From contig CP075496.1 of NCBI GenBank assembly GCA_021613535.1, positions 1,178,001 to 1,242,000 on the forward strand: a stretch of DNA of 64,000 nt, written 5' to 3'. The translations under genes and the position numbers were made by a program. Source of the stretch: Adineta vaga (Eukaryota; Rotifera). Numbering within the stretch: the first letter of the stretch is position 1; each line of letters begins with the position of its first letter. Below the pieces are notes generated by a model. The model saw only the letters and a program-made list of their open reading frames with translations, did not search any database and was not told where the DNA came from. Shown here one piece after another: positions 14,854-27,904 of this stretch.

Positions 14854-15132
14854 TTAATGATGGCCACCTTTTTTATGCGAGGATGATGAGGAACTTGATG
14901 CTGGTTGAGGATCAGCTGGAGGATTTTTAGCTTTACGTGATTTAGCTAATTTGGACATTGTAAAGCCAAAAAGTATCCAACCACCAACGACGGCAACAAC
15001 TGAATTAGCACGGCCACGGGTAGTAAACGAATTGAAATGACGAACATACCAACTTGTTGCCATTTTTTGACGAATATGTGCTGGAACATCAGCATCACCA
15101 CCACCACCGAATCGAATAAGACTTAATTTCAT
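14854..15132 (-). CDS. ATP5MK: mitochondrial ATP synthase subunit k (DAPIT/USMG5-like)
   Basis: Small inner-membrane protein associated with ATP synthase and its dimers. Single exon, 92 aa. The core WYVRHFNSFTTRGRANSVVA followed by the hydrophobic span VVGGWILFGFTMSKL and a basic KSRKAK matches the DAPIT pattern (Phe-Asn-Ser-x-Thr-x-x-Gly-Arg-x-Asn, one TM helix, basic tail). The extra N-terminus of about 23 residues precedes an internal Met that would give a canonical-size protein. The C-terminal Ser-rich, His-ending tail is unlike vertebrate DAPIT. It diverges from the gene at 15481 with about 350 bp between the starts. Confidence 0.72.
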   Translation of the reverse strand: MKLSLIRFGGGGDADVPAHIRQKMATSWYVRHFNSFTTRGRANSVVAVVGGWILFGFTMSKLAKSRKAKNPPADPQPASSSSSSSHKKGGHH

Positions 15133-15480
15133 TTTAATAATTATCTAAAAAGATCAATGAATGTTATTATTAAAATAATCAGATCGTAAGCGAAATTTTC
15201 AGGTTTTGATGTGAAAAAAAACAACAACTCGATTCACAGTCATCTAAATATATCCAGAACCAATCATAAACGATCGAACAGCGCCATCTATCAACATTCA
15301 TATTTAATTCCTCTATTTATCATTTTATATTTCTTTATTAATAAAAAATCAATCGTTTTTATGAGAAAACATTTTTTTCTTCGATAAATAGAAATTATTT
15401 TCGAATCGTTACTATGGAAATAATATGAGTTGATAGATCTGATTATAATACCTATCATTCTAACAAATCAATAGATACAA

Positions 15481-16004
15481 ATGTCTGAACAAGTTACTAA
15501 TCGACGTTCGTCGAAGAAATATTCCGATGATAATAAACAAATTCTAGGAGGAAAGAAAAAGACTCAAGCAGAAATAGATCAAGATGCTTATATGGCTCGA
15601 CAATATGCTCTTGTTATCGGTGAATTGAAAGCTGCTGAAGCAAGAAATCGGTAGGATTGATTTTTTCTTGATATATTTTCTTCTTACAATTTAATTTTAA
15701 TTCAAAAACAAGAATTCGTGCAACTCGTCTTCGTTTTTCCAAATCTCATCGTAATGAAATCGATCAAATCATTGCTTTTCAACCGAATGCTTTAAGTGCA
15801 CTTCGTTTCGAAGCGTTCATGATGAATCCATCATCATCAACTCAAAAAGAAAAATATTCCACAACAACCATGAATATTTCTCCACGTCCAAAAAGTGGTT
15901 CTGCAAATAATCTTACAAGAGATCCTTTAACACAAATTGAACGACGACGAGTTCAAAATCTTACTCTTGATGATCAAAATTTATTAGTAAATAGAACGGA
16001 TTAA
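15481..16004 (+). CDS. small basic/coiled protein, unrecognised
   Basis: Two exons, 15481-15650 and 15713-16004, about 153 aa. The first exon encodes a polar N-terminus and the helix AEIDQDAYMARQYALVIGEL, then KAAEARNR. The second continues the helix with Arg-rich RIRATRLRFSKSHRNEI, then a Ser/Thr-rich C-terminal half. No signal peptide, TM or known domain is visible. The acceptor at 15712 is AAACAAG, poorer in pyrimidines than usual, but it is the only one that keeps the frame. It converges on the ferlin gene 75 bp downstream. A structural or ciliary role is possible but not supported by a motif. Confidence 0.65.
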
Positions 16005-16079
16005 AATAAATATTTATACAATCACCATCATACACGAAAAAGACGAGTCAAAATGACATTCTAAATATTAATGATACAA

Positions 16080-19000
16080 TTATATATATTTTTTTTTCTT
16101 CTTCATATAAGCAATTGTACATACCGGTATAGACCAGAGAAATAAAAGTATAAATATAATTATACATGTTAAGATTAATAAACCCAAGAGATACCATTTC
16201 GATTTTTTCCAAATGATGTTTTTAAATGTACGATAGGGTGATGTAAACCAAAGAAATGATGTTTCAGGACGTCTAAAATATATAAATGAATTCTATACTA
16301 GTATCCTAAAGTCTTACTGGGGTAATTCTAATTTTGGGTGTTGATTTGGTTTTTCTCGTCCATGTCCTGCTGGTCGTTCATTTGCTTCTTCTTCTGTTAG
16401 AATTTCCAATTCAATTTCAATTTTTCCCTAGAAAATTTCCAATTAATTAGATTTTCTTTTCGTATTCAAACAAATCTATTTACAGTCAATTGTGAATTTC
16501 CATCTTGAAGATCAACACAAGGCCACCAACCTTTCAAACGTTTGATATCAAAGATTGAAACACAATTTGATTGTTGATCATTCAAAATATCCAATGTACA
16601 AACATCAGCATCTTTCGCTGGTTTATATAAATGATTCAAATCCAGTGTTAACGCACCTATTCTTACGAAAATGAATTCATCGAATAGAAACAAAACGAAA
16701 TTTTACCAAGAAAATCATCAGAACTAAATTTATCATTATCCCATATTTGAAGATTTAAGATCGGTGGAAGTTTCAATTCAGTAGAATCATAACTCCAAAA
16801 ATGTTCTTTTTTATTGATTGATAAACAACGTTCAGCAGGAAAATAGAGAAATTCATAAACAAAACGCCAATTGAAATTTCCTTCGCCATCCATTGATCTA
16901 AATTTAAATAAAAAAAGTTCGATTGAAAAACAATACATTCTAACGAACCGATAATGAACATCGGTCTTTTGTAAATCATCTTCTTTTCCAATCATCCATC
17001 CTTTTACATAAATATCCGACATTTGTTCTCCGGTAATCGATGTTTCTTGAAGAATAACATTACTTGTATTCCAAATAATACAACGAAGAACATAACTAAA
17101 CACAAGAAATTTCTTCGTTTTAACGCATAAGACTCGAAAGAATTAGTTCACTTACGGTTTAGGTTTTCTCGGTGTAATAACAAACGGAGGTCCAGGTGGT
17201 CCTTGTGATAATGGAAAGATATCAACGAATAATTCTAAACGACCTTGTTCAATCGATGGTTGTAAAGAATTATACAATGGTCGTGTTTCAATATGTTCTG
17301 GACAAAGTTGAAGTTTATGTAAAATATACAATGCTAAACGTTCTTCTCCTTCTCCAGCATGAGTTGTTAAAGATTTTTCTTGTTCTAAAAAAAATCTTTT
17401 ATAAAAAACAACAACAAATGAAGTTTGATTTTCCAACTAACCGAAATCTTCTAAACGAAAAATTGAATCTCCAATTTGAATTGAATGATCATCATGTAAT
17501 TCAGGTAATGGAAGATGATTTCGTTTACAAACATCGGTAAGAATTTTTCTGGGTAAATGATTATCTCGCCATTGATTTGGACCCGTTCTTAAGAAATAAT
17601 CATGTTTATTCTTGTTTCTCAATAAAATTATTCTTACAGATTATATTGTAGTGGTAAACCACATGTTGCTCGATATTTACTTAATAAACGATTTTCTAAA
17701 TCAATATTTGTTTGACCAATGATATCCATCGGATAAAAGTAAATCCCAATCTTTTATACGAATGGTCAAATCTTTTGCTAATGGAATTATTGTTTTAATT
17801 TCAAAAAGTCTATGAAATAAAGATTTGAAAGAAAAGAAGAGAGAAGAAGATTATGATTATACTTTCCAAATATTGGATTAGTTGTATTGGCTATTTTTTC
17901 ATTTCGATTATCGAGACGTATTTTACCTAATTGAATTTCGATGTAAGGATCAGATTTTCCATTCGAATCTTTCGGTTGTAAATCAATACCACGAATAATA
18001 TAAATTCGAATTAAACATTCTTCTAAACTATTTGATGGAAAATTCGACATTAAATGATGTAACACTGTTTCATTGGACTTTTCGGGTAAGGAATAAACTC
18101 TAAAAAGACCTTTGAATTCTCCAACAATTTCATTTTCTTCTTCAAATTTCGTTTTTCCACGATACAATTGAAATGTTTGACAAAAATCATTAAAACCTTC
18201 ATAAAATTCCAATGATTCAAGTGAAGAAGGATAAATCTAAGAAAAATATTTTTCTTTTGAAAAACAAATCAAAATCATATTTACCTTTAATTTTTCATAT
18301 CCCTTTTCAAGATAAGTTCCACATTTATCCGATTGACCTTTTGATGCATAATATTTCGACCACCAATCAATATCATCTTCAACGATTGGCTAACAAAAGG
18401 AAATCAATGTTAACGTCAATAGTTGTTACTTCATGCCGCTCTCTAGTCACGACATGCACATTATCTTTCTTTCCTATGGAATATGTCCCTTCTCTTGATC
18501 ATCAAGTCCTCATGATGATCTTCTTCTATTATGTCATGCTATTGCTCTCGATTTTGTCCTTGTTTATCCCCAATAAATACGGTCATCTTTATCACTTATT
18601 CTTCGTTATTGTTTGACTACGGTAGGCTTGATTTATCACAATGAGATACCTTTTCAGCCTACAATTATCCCTATTCCGAATCTCAAAACATTTCTAATTC
18701 TTAGTTATTTTATGACGTACTTCATTTCGAATGATATTTTGATACGATTTTAAGATGAGTTTTTGAATTTTCGATAATTTCGATTCTGATTGAACTGATG
18801 ATGGCGATAGTTTATGTTTTCGAAGGAAATTTTTTATTCGTTTTTTCATGATTTTTTTATCGAGTGGTTTTGTTTCATTTTCATTCGGTTTTATAACCAT
18901 TGAATATTCATTATACGATTTTGATGGAACAAAATCCTATATAAGAAAAAAATGAAAGAATTTCTTCGCAAAGAATCTTTTCGAACTTTTTTCCGATGTT

Positions 19001-22000
19001 TTTTCTTTTTTGAAACAACAACGACATCAGTTACTGGAAGTTCAGCTAGTGCTGCTGAACATTCTAAAGAAAACTAATCTGTTTGGATGAAGATCATTCA
19101 AAATGAACGAATACTTGATGCTTGAATGAGTTTTAATGATGGTATCGTTGGATCACATCGAAATAATTCCAATGATTTAAGAATATGATAACCAACAATG
19201 GGTTTTCGTCCAAATGATCGATGATCTCTTACTTTAATATTCATTGGTGGTGTATATAAATCTTCATTAGGTAACATCTATCGAAATTATTGATCAATAA
19301 AAAAGATAAGACTTGTTTATCAAAGAAAGACTTACGACATCCAAGAATAATAGAGGTTTATCAAAATTTGGTGTTTTCTTAATATTTTTAATCATTGTTG
19401 ATTCAATTTGTTGTCCACCAACTTCGAATATAACTTGAGGACAATCAATATCTGATAACATAAACGTTTTCATATTTCTCACACCCCAACAAAGAATCTA
19501 TAAATTGAATTTCTTTTCTGTTCTATCTCTATTCAAATCATCAAACCTCGATTCCAGTTCGAATAAGTTTTGGCCGAATCGGTTCAGGTACCGTAAATAA
19601 TGAACCACGTTTCGATGGATATGGAGGCATCGTTTTCCCAGTATCATTTTCCGGTAACTGAAATCAAATCGAATTTGTAGTTTCGTGTTTTATTGTTTTT
19701 TTCTTTTAAGAATACTTACTAAAAATAATTCAAATGCGGCTAATAATTCTCCTCCTTGATCTTTTCCTCTCATGATTTGTAACCATTTTAGTTTAATCAT
19801 TGGTTTCGTTTCATCTGGTGTTAAACGAACAACGGGCGAACATTGAACACGACCAAGAAAATCTGGACTTCCCTAAAAAAAATCTTTTCGTTTAGTACTC
19901 ATCATCTTCTCAACTTACATATTCATCTTTATCAAAGAATTCAATGAGAATATTCGGAGGATTATGATGAATTTCATCGGGTTCACCATATAATTCCACA
20001 TTGGAAAAGATTAAAGTCTATAACAAACAATTCGATTTGTTTTTTTTAAATCAACACGAAATTTTTTACTTGATCCCAAGTTGGACAGAGTGTTTTTTGA
20101 ATAATTTCACTTCGTTGACTTTGATTGATAAAACCAATTTGTGCATATGGATCTTAACAATTCAGAATAATAATCAAAAGAAAAGTTTACAAAGATTTAA
20201 TCATAATAATTTTACCGGAAAAACTATCATAATCCATCGAAAGAAGATTTCGTGCTTGATAGAGATACACTCGAAGTTCATAATAATATGGTTCTAAAAT
20301 ACATCAATAAACATTGTATTAAATCAAAGAATAGATTCGATGTACTTTTAAAACTAAGAAACATTCTTGGTGCAGATAATTCAATTTTAATATCTTTAGT
20401 TTTTACTGTTGACGAATCATCTGTTCTGGTTTTCGGAATTTGTGTTTGCATTCGAAAGACGATATCGGCAGTTGCGATTGCTCCATTAGTTGAAAGATTT
20501 TCATCAAGGAATGAACTATCAGGTACCATTTTTCTATGCCATCGTCTTCGACGTGTCATATCGAGACTACGTTCATCTGCATGGAATTTCATATTAAACA
20601 TCGGTGCATATTCCCATCCTCCATTACTTAAGTCAATTGCTGTTGCACGTTTCTATAAATGAATTCAAAATGAAATTCATTTGAGAAAATCGAAACATTT
20701 ACTTTTTTATCTTCGAAAATATAATCATCTCTAAGAATTCGTGTTCGATACCAACGTCGTCGTCGAGTTAAATGAAATAATCTTTCAACTGGACACCAGC
20801 CACTTAATGTTTGATTGACACAATATTCAAAACCTAAATAAATTCAAATAGATTCGACAAACAATATTCATGGATAAATGACCTCCTTCATCAACAGCGC
20901 GATTGGTATCAATAGTCCAATCATCTTCCCATTGCCACCCTTCAGGTGATTCATTTCGTTCATCTTTACTAGGTACTTTATCACCAACCTGAAACAATAG
21001 ATTAGAAAAAGAAACGGAACTTTTATTCTCTTACTAAATTTGTCCATCCAATTGCTTTTGGTTGCCATTGTGCTCCAGCAATGAGACGAGATTGATGTTC
21101 ATAAATTTCTTCAGTAAATTTTCTATGACCAGCATCATCGGCATATCTTGCACTAGAATAGATTATACTCATGTCCTCTCAATTCTAGTCAAAAAATCGC
21201 TGTACCTTATTTCCGGACTAATATACCAATCACCATCCCATCGCCACCCATCTGGAACTTGAAAATTGTTTTTCAATAAATTCATCTAAAAATTCAAGCG
21301 TATCAAAAAAGAAACAACAAAAACATCTCCTTCTCTTACATTTCCAGTTACATCTGACCAGATTGGTCGTGTCATTAATGGTCCTGTTGTTGTCCACTGT
21401 CCAAGCACATTTGTTTGATTTTCATATGTTTCCGCATAAATTGCTAAATCCGCTCCTTTCTGTTGTGATAACCAATCTTGTTCATATATGGCTAAACCAA
21501 ACCAAATTTTGACTCGAATTTCCGCTGGAATAAACAATCGTCGATCTTTTTCGACATCTTCTTGCTTTCCCGGCCATTTCAATGTTACTGTTTGAACTTT
21601 TCCACAAAGATGTCCACAACGATCAGGATTTACTGAATAAAATACTTCATTTGCTGATAAACGATAATAAGCATAACGTTTTCCATTCGCTAATAACCAA
21701 ATAATAACATCGGGAATACTATTTTGTGGCTAAATGAAGAATTTATTCAATGAATAGATGAAAATAGAAAGAAAGAAAGATGAATACTTCGAATTGAAGA
21801 TATTCAAGTTTTTGTCGAATATCCTCTAATGTTTGTATAATTTCTTGTGAAGTTTTCGCATGAATTTTCAATTCTTCTAATTTCAAATTCATATCATAAA
21901 GATCTTTTTCACGCATTTGACGTCTTAATCGATCAAGTTCATTGAGATAATATCGACCTGTTTCGAAATCAGGTAATGGTTTTCTAAATATTCAAATCCA

Positions 22001-24662
22001 TTCGAAGAAAAACTTTTCGTTATTTCAAAATAGAAAACTTACTTCAAATGAGAAATAATCATATCTAAAGATTGTTTATAATTTTTCAGAAGAACTTCTT
22101 CGGATAATTTCTTAGTTTTTAATAGATCTAATGTTGATAAAATACCATTCTAGAAAACAAAAAATGAATTGTTTGAATATTTAAATAAGATAGATTTGAG
22201 TTTACAATGAATAATTTGATTTTTAATAATTGATTCATTGATTCTAAACGAAATGTAATATCTTCCCATTCACTTGTCACTTGTACACATGGTTTTGTAT
22301 GTTCCCATGGAAGAAAATTATAAGATGTTCCATCAAAAACCGGATTTGTTGGTGGAGTTGTTGAACAAGTTCCATTTTCCATGAGATTATCATATTTATT
22401 TCCATAATTGCCAATACTAATTTCAAATTCAATACTTGACTCATGATCATATACCATTGATGCATCAAGAAATGCCGCATGTAATCGATATTTCTTTCGT
22501 GATTGATAAGGTAATGTACGAGTTATATCAGAATTCGATAAATCACTTAGAGATTCTTTTGGTGTTTCACCAAGTATTGTTTGTAATTCAATTAATAATC
22601 GACCACGATAAGCAACACCTTCATCCTTTAATCAAATCAATTATTCAATATAACAATATTCAATTATATAAAATCTTACTTTGCCATTATTTAAATCATC
22701 TAAGGCAGTAGGAAGTCCAGAATATTCACGTGGAGCACCATAGAAATTAATCCAACATGGACCAAATGTTGGAAGAAAACCTTCGAAGAAAATTCATATT
22801 GAATAACATTTTTCTATTATTTATCAACTTACCATTCTCTCGGTCATCACAAATAGTATGAATATCTAATAAAGTCGTTCCAGTTACATCATCAAATTGT
22901 AAACGATCCCTAAATATTCAATTGTTTGATAACAAAAACAAATTTAGAACGTGTTCATACCAATCCATGATCGTTAAAGTGATTTTATCACACATTGATG
23001 GAAACTAAATGAAATTCAAATCGAATAAACGAAAAAATTTCTATATGAAAAATGTTTACTTTTAAACCAAGTCGAAGTTCTTGATTAAATTCCGGATGTG
23101 AACATGTATAAACAATTTTCGAAGAAACCTAAATAGAATCTGTATTCACTTTCATATTTATTCATAAACTTATACTTGTTGTCCAGCGAATGAAAATTTC
23201 ACATAAGGATCGATTAATTCTTTAACATCTTCCGTTGAATAAAATATTTTTTTTACTCCATTTAAAAACGCACTATCCACTAAAATTGAAACATTGAATA
23301 ATAAAACGAAATTTCAAAACAAGCTACCAACTTCTCGGTAAATCTTCTGCTTTATAAACTTTTAAAATAAATGTTGCTGGACGAAGTATTAATCCAGCTG
23401 GTTTCAAAAGATTACTTTCAATATCATCTTCATCATCTTCATTTTCTTGTGCCTTGAGAGAGAAAAAAAAGAAAAGAGAATTGAAAAACAAATTCCATAA
23501 ACAATTTCCTACCGGTGCTTCATCACCTGGTCCTAAGATATTCACTGAAACTTTCAAATAACCTTTTCCTGCAATAGCTTGATCATCTTCATTACATAAT
23601 AATAACCATTTTCGATTGATTGAATGTTTCTTTTGAGAATAGATATAAGAAATATCTAATTTAAATCTTCCAATTTTCATATCCGATCGAAATGTTTTCG
23701 AATTACAAACTTCAAATTCAATAATTTCATCACATAAATCTCGTTCAGAAAGATTAATATTGAAAAAGAAAACTTCATTGAAATACGGATGATTTGTTCC
23801 TTTTTGAATTTTTGTTTGTTTGATTAAATTTTGTATTCGAACACGACAAATCGGATGAATATTACTTCCATCTAATTGACGAGCTTGAAAGATTTTTACT
23901 CGAATCTAAAAATTTCAAATACAAACATAAGTATTCCTAATAAGAATCAAATTTTACTTGAAAATCTTGAGATTTTGTTGATCGACTTTGAAATAATTGA
24001 TTCGTATTCCAATCTGATTTCCATAAAATTTCATTATTAATTTCTAAAAATTGAATTTATCAAGAAAATCAATATATTTTGTTTTCTACCATTTTTCATA
24101 TTCGATGAACTATATTCAAGTGTTAAATACAATTTCGTCTAAATAATCATTCGAAACTATTTCAATTTATCATCGATCAAAGAAACTTACATTTTTAATA
24201 AGAACACATTGTTTTAAAAGACCAATACGAATAACTTCATTTAATGGTACTTGAGTATGATCAATATGTCTAAAGAATCAAATCATTTTTTGTAAACAAA
24301 AAGAACAAAATAAAATTTACTTAGTATTTCCAATCTTTTCATGATCTTCTAAATGTATTTCTAAAATATCTGTAGGTTTTATCGATAAATCATTGAGAGA
24401 AAATTCAATTTTCTATTAATGAAATGATCATAAAACAAATGATAAAATGAAAATTCATTTTACTTGATCCGATTTAGGAAGTTCTGATGAAGATCGTTGC
24501 CAATTGATTTGTTTTGTATTTCCTACATAAATTAAATAACGATCAATTTCGCAAATATTTCAAAAGAATACCGTGAAAATTGAATGTAACCAATAAATTG
24601 ATATTTGAAGAATATTCCAAATCAGAAACACATTCAATGTTATGAACAGTGATTTTTAACAT
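16080..24662 (-). CDS. ferlin (dysferlin/myoferlin type, multi-C2 tail-anchored protein)
   Basis: Large gene with dozens of short exons and 45-70 bp introns. Ferlins are calcium-dependent membrane fusion and repair proteins anchored by a C-terminal TM. In order along the protein: N-terminal C2A (starts [10 protein letters not shown]), the ferlin motif [18 protein letters not shown] after FerI, C2B ([12 protein letters not shown]), C2C ([12 protein letters not shown]), a FerB-like segment around [20 protein letters not shown], and a DysF region ([33 protein letters not shown], paired RRRRW). Later C2 domains follow ([36 protein letters not shown]). The end is a TM segment ([20 protein letters not shown]) with a short basic tail. 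DysF places it with the dysferlin/myoferlin branch. One intron (18390-18720) is 331 bp, far longer than the rest. No frame break was noticed, but not every exon was checked. Confidence 0.93.
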
Positions 24663-25476
24663 TGTTTATCTATAAATAAAAGTATTGTTATGAAGTTGCT
24701 TATCGATTTTTAGAACATCTTACAAGACAGATAATGTTTTAATGAATGATATTTCATTGTTTTTTCTTTTCTGTTTTTCATTAGAATATTGGTATCAGAT
24801 GGCATCAAGTAGGAATATATTATAAATATGCAAATTGAAAAGAATAAATATACTATTGATCATTTTCTTCTAAAGAAAAGTTAATTTTTGCCATGAATAG
24901 AAAGATTTTAAAACAGTTATTCAGAAATTGATCTTGAGGGTACGAATACCTTTTCATTGCACATCACTCACACCCTCATATTATCAGTTTACATAAAAAG
25001 ATAGTTTCAATATAGTTATACTCATTAAATAGTTTGTGTTTATTCATTATATCGAAAATCTTGAAATTTCTGTATATTTATTATGAAAGCTTGTGACATC
25101 AAAAATAGTTTCTATCTTTTTTTTTGTGATCTTGTCTAATGGAATGATAAAAGATACGAAAAGTATGATGAAGTCAAATATTGTAAGATAAACTAGATAG
25201 ATAAGAATAAGGTCGTTATATTTCTAATTAATTTATATAAGTTTCTCGATAATCACTCATTTTTCATTGAAATCTGTTTGATAAAGATTATGCTCTTTGA
25301 ACAAACAATGATTAAGTGAATGAAATGAATAAAGGACAAAAACAATCTACATTGGTCAACTATGCATCCAGTGATGAAAGATGAACTCTGATCTTTACTT
25401 TTTTCTATTCTTCTCTTTAGTCAGTCATTTGTCTATTTGTTTGGTTGGTGTGTGTGTGTGGGTATATGTGTATGCA
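24663..25476. other. divergent intergenic region
   Basis: About 0.8 kb between the divergent starts of ferlin and the amidase, so it should hold both promoters. An acceptor-like TTTATAG lies just upstream of the ferlin ATG on the minus strand, compatible with trans-splicing. A (GT)n run is present at about 25448. No gene seen. Confidence 0.45.
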
Positions 25477-27341
25477 ATGGATAAAACATTAAAATTTATT
25501 TCATTCATTCTTTGGATAATTCGTAGTTTTTTATCAATATGGATTCATCTTGGTTTTCGTATAATCTATGGAAATCAAAAATCTAAATTACCACCGATTA
25601 AAAATCAACTTTTACTTCAACCAGCGACGGTCATTGCAAAACGTATTCGTGAAAGACAAGTAATTTGTTTTTCTAATATCATATAGATAAATTTATTGTT
25701 TTTTATGCAATTTTTAGGTAACATCTTATGAAGTTATTCGTGCTTATATTGATCGAATAAAAGAGATTCAACCATTTGTAAATGTGTATGTTGACGAACG
25801 ATTTGAACAAGCATTAAATGAAGCACGAGAAATCGATCGAATATTAGATAGTGATATATCTTTACCTGAACAATGGAGTGAAGAACGAGCACCATTTCTT
25901 GGTGTACCATTTGCAATTAAAGAATCAATGCAATTTCCTGGTTTTCATAATTCAACTGGCATTGTTTCAAGAAAAGATTTTATATGTAAAAATACAGCGA
26001 AAGCAGTGGAAAATATGTTAAAATCAGGTGCAATTCTTCTATGTAATACAAATGTTAGTGAAGGTTGTATGTGGTTTGAATCGTAAGTTTAGTTAATATC
26101 GATGGAAGAAAATCATTGAATTTGGAGAATTTCTCTAGACGAAATAGTTTGTATGGTACAACGAATAATCCATATGATTTATCACGAATTGTTGGTGGTA
26201 GTTCAGGTGGCGCTGGTTGTATTGTTTCAGCAGCTGGTGTACCATTCGCTGTTGGTTCAGATATTGGTGGTAGTATTCGATTACCTTCATTTATGAATGG
26301 TATCTTTGGACATAAAACAACACCAGGTAAATAAAATAGATTAATATTTTTCTATTATCAAAACCAAAGAAACAATGTTTAGATATTGTACCAAATGAAG
26401 GTCAATATCCTCCACATAAAGATTATCATCAAAAATATCTATTAGCAACAGGACCAATGTGTCGATTTGCAGATGATTTACAACCAATGCTTAAAGCTTT
26501 AGCAGGAGAAGAAAATATCGAAAGATTGCTAAATTTTAATAGTTCGGTAAGAAAGATTTTCTAAAGAACAATAAACATTTCAAATGAAAGATACTTTTAT
26601 ATTCAAGGTTGATTTAAGTAAACTACGTTATTTTTATATCGATGAAATGGATGCTTATTTTGTTAATAAAGTGGATCATGATCAAAAACAAGCTCATCGA
26701 CAAGTAAACTATTATAAAGAAATAATCTAATAAACCATTTTCTTATTATTTTCAAATAGGTTGTTCGATATTTTGAAGATAATCATAATGTTCATGTTAC
26801 ACGTTTACGTCTCAATCGTTTTCGTTATGCTGTTTCACTTTGGGCATCAATGATGGTTGATGGTCAATTATCTTCACGTGATTTTTCCTTAACTCTTTTC
26901 AATAGTACATCATATATAAAAGGTTATCATGAATTATTACGCAAATTTCTATTTCGTTCAACACATACATTACCAGCCATTGGTCTTGTTATCTTAGAAG
27001 CTTTACCAAACAAATATAACAAACGTTTTCATAAATTAGCACATAAATTTTACGATGAAATTCAAGTTTTATTAGGTAATGATGGAATTTTATTTCTCCC
27101 AACATTTCCTCAATCAGCACCTTTACATGGTTGGCCATTGATAATGAATACATTTGATTATATTTATTGTGGAATTATCAATGCATTAGGTTTACCATCA
27201 ACTCAATGTCCACTTGGATTAGATCGTCAACAATTACCATTAGGTATACAATGTATAGCTGGTCGAGGACATGATCAATTAACATTAGCTGTCGCACGAG
27301 AAATCGAACGTGCACGTGGTGGTTGGGTTCCACCCAAATAA
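25477..27341 (+). CDS. FAAH2: fatty-acid amide hydrolase-like amidase (FAAH2 type)
   Basis: Amidase-signature serine hydrolase expected to cleave fatty-acid amides at membranes. Six exons: 25477-25659, 25718-26082, 26139-26326, 26383-26546, 26608-26703 and 26760-27341; total about 525 aa, like FAAH2. An N-terminal hydrophobic anchor (FISFILWIIRSFLSIWI) is present. The Ser-Ser-Lys triad is intact: Lys in GVPFAIKES, Ser in GGSSGGAG, and Ser in AVGSDIGGSIRLPS. The C-terminus has the family's GLPSTQCPLG and GIQCIAGRGHDQLTL. The MDKTLK start was chosen because it immediately precedes the anchor; an in-frame upstream extension exists. Physiological substrate not determinable. Confidence 0.92.
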
Positions 27342-27904
27342 ATTAATTTCAATTAATTTCATCAAATGTGATCTATTTTATTTCATTATTTATTTTCTTT
27401 GTAACGGCACATAATATTTTAATTCTATAAGTAAATGAATGATTCTTAGAGAGAAAGATTTCTTTCTTAATCGATGTAATAATTTTGCTCATTCGTTCTA
27501 GAATACGATAGTGAGAGTTATCGTGTTCGAATCTAAACTAAAGAACACCGAAATTGATGACAATCTAGACCGTGTTTATGAACCGTACATGCGTCATGAT
27601 TCTTTTAATTAAATAAATCTGATTCGGTGAAAAAAAAATTTCAATCGGCGATGATGAAAACTTTACCTTGGAGATATGATTATTTTATGATTATACACCC
27701 GTGTTTCTGAGCCGACCTATCGTCATTCTTCTCTTATGGATATTCTTTCGACGAATAGAAATCAAGTATGAGAAAATAAATATAATTCTATTATTATTCA
27801 CAAATGTTTTCAAAAACAAAAACAACAGATTAACATGTTTTCCGTCTAAAAATAGAGATTCGTGTTTTTTTTATTAGAAGAATAATGAATGAATTTCTAA
27901 CTTC
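27342..27904. other. convergent intergenic gap
   Basis: Gap between the amidase stop and the stop of the minus-strand ART/TPR gene. The only structured item seen is the candidate snoRNA. The rest is A/T-rich. Confidence 0.5.
27645..27715 (+). ncRNA. candidate box C/D snoRNA downstream of the amidase gene
   Basis: TCGGC (27645-27649), one base, box C ATGATGA (27651-27657), 49 intervening bases, box D CTGA (27707-27710), then GCCGA (27711-27715), which pairs perfectly with TCGGC. Total 71 nt, a canonical C/D size. The antisense stretch before box D ends CCCGTGTTT; from memory this can pair about 8-9 bp with the conserved large-subunit rRNA segment GAAACACGG, but that target is tentative. It lies between two convergent genes, so it may sit in a 3' UTR intron or have its own promoter. 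Confidence 0.55.

Noticed and set aside
18212-18616. 134-residue plus-strand open frame inside ferlin
   Set aside because: Antisense to ferlin exons and an intron; no family feature.
27515-27535. tRNA-like GTTCGAATCT
   Set aside because: No cloverleaf in the flanks.
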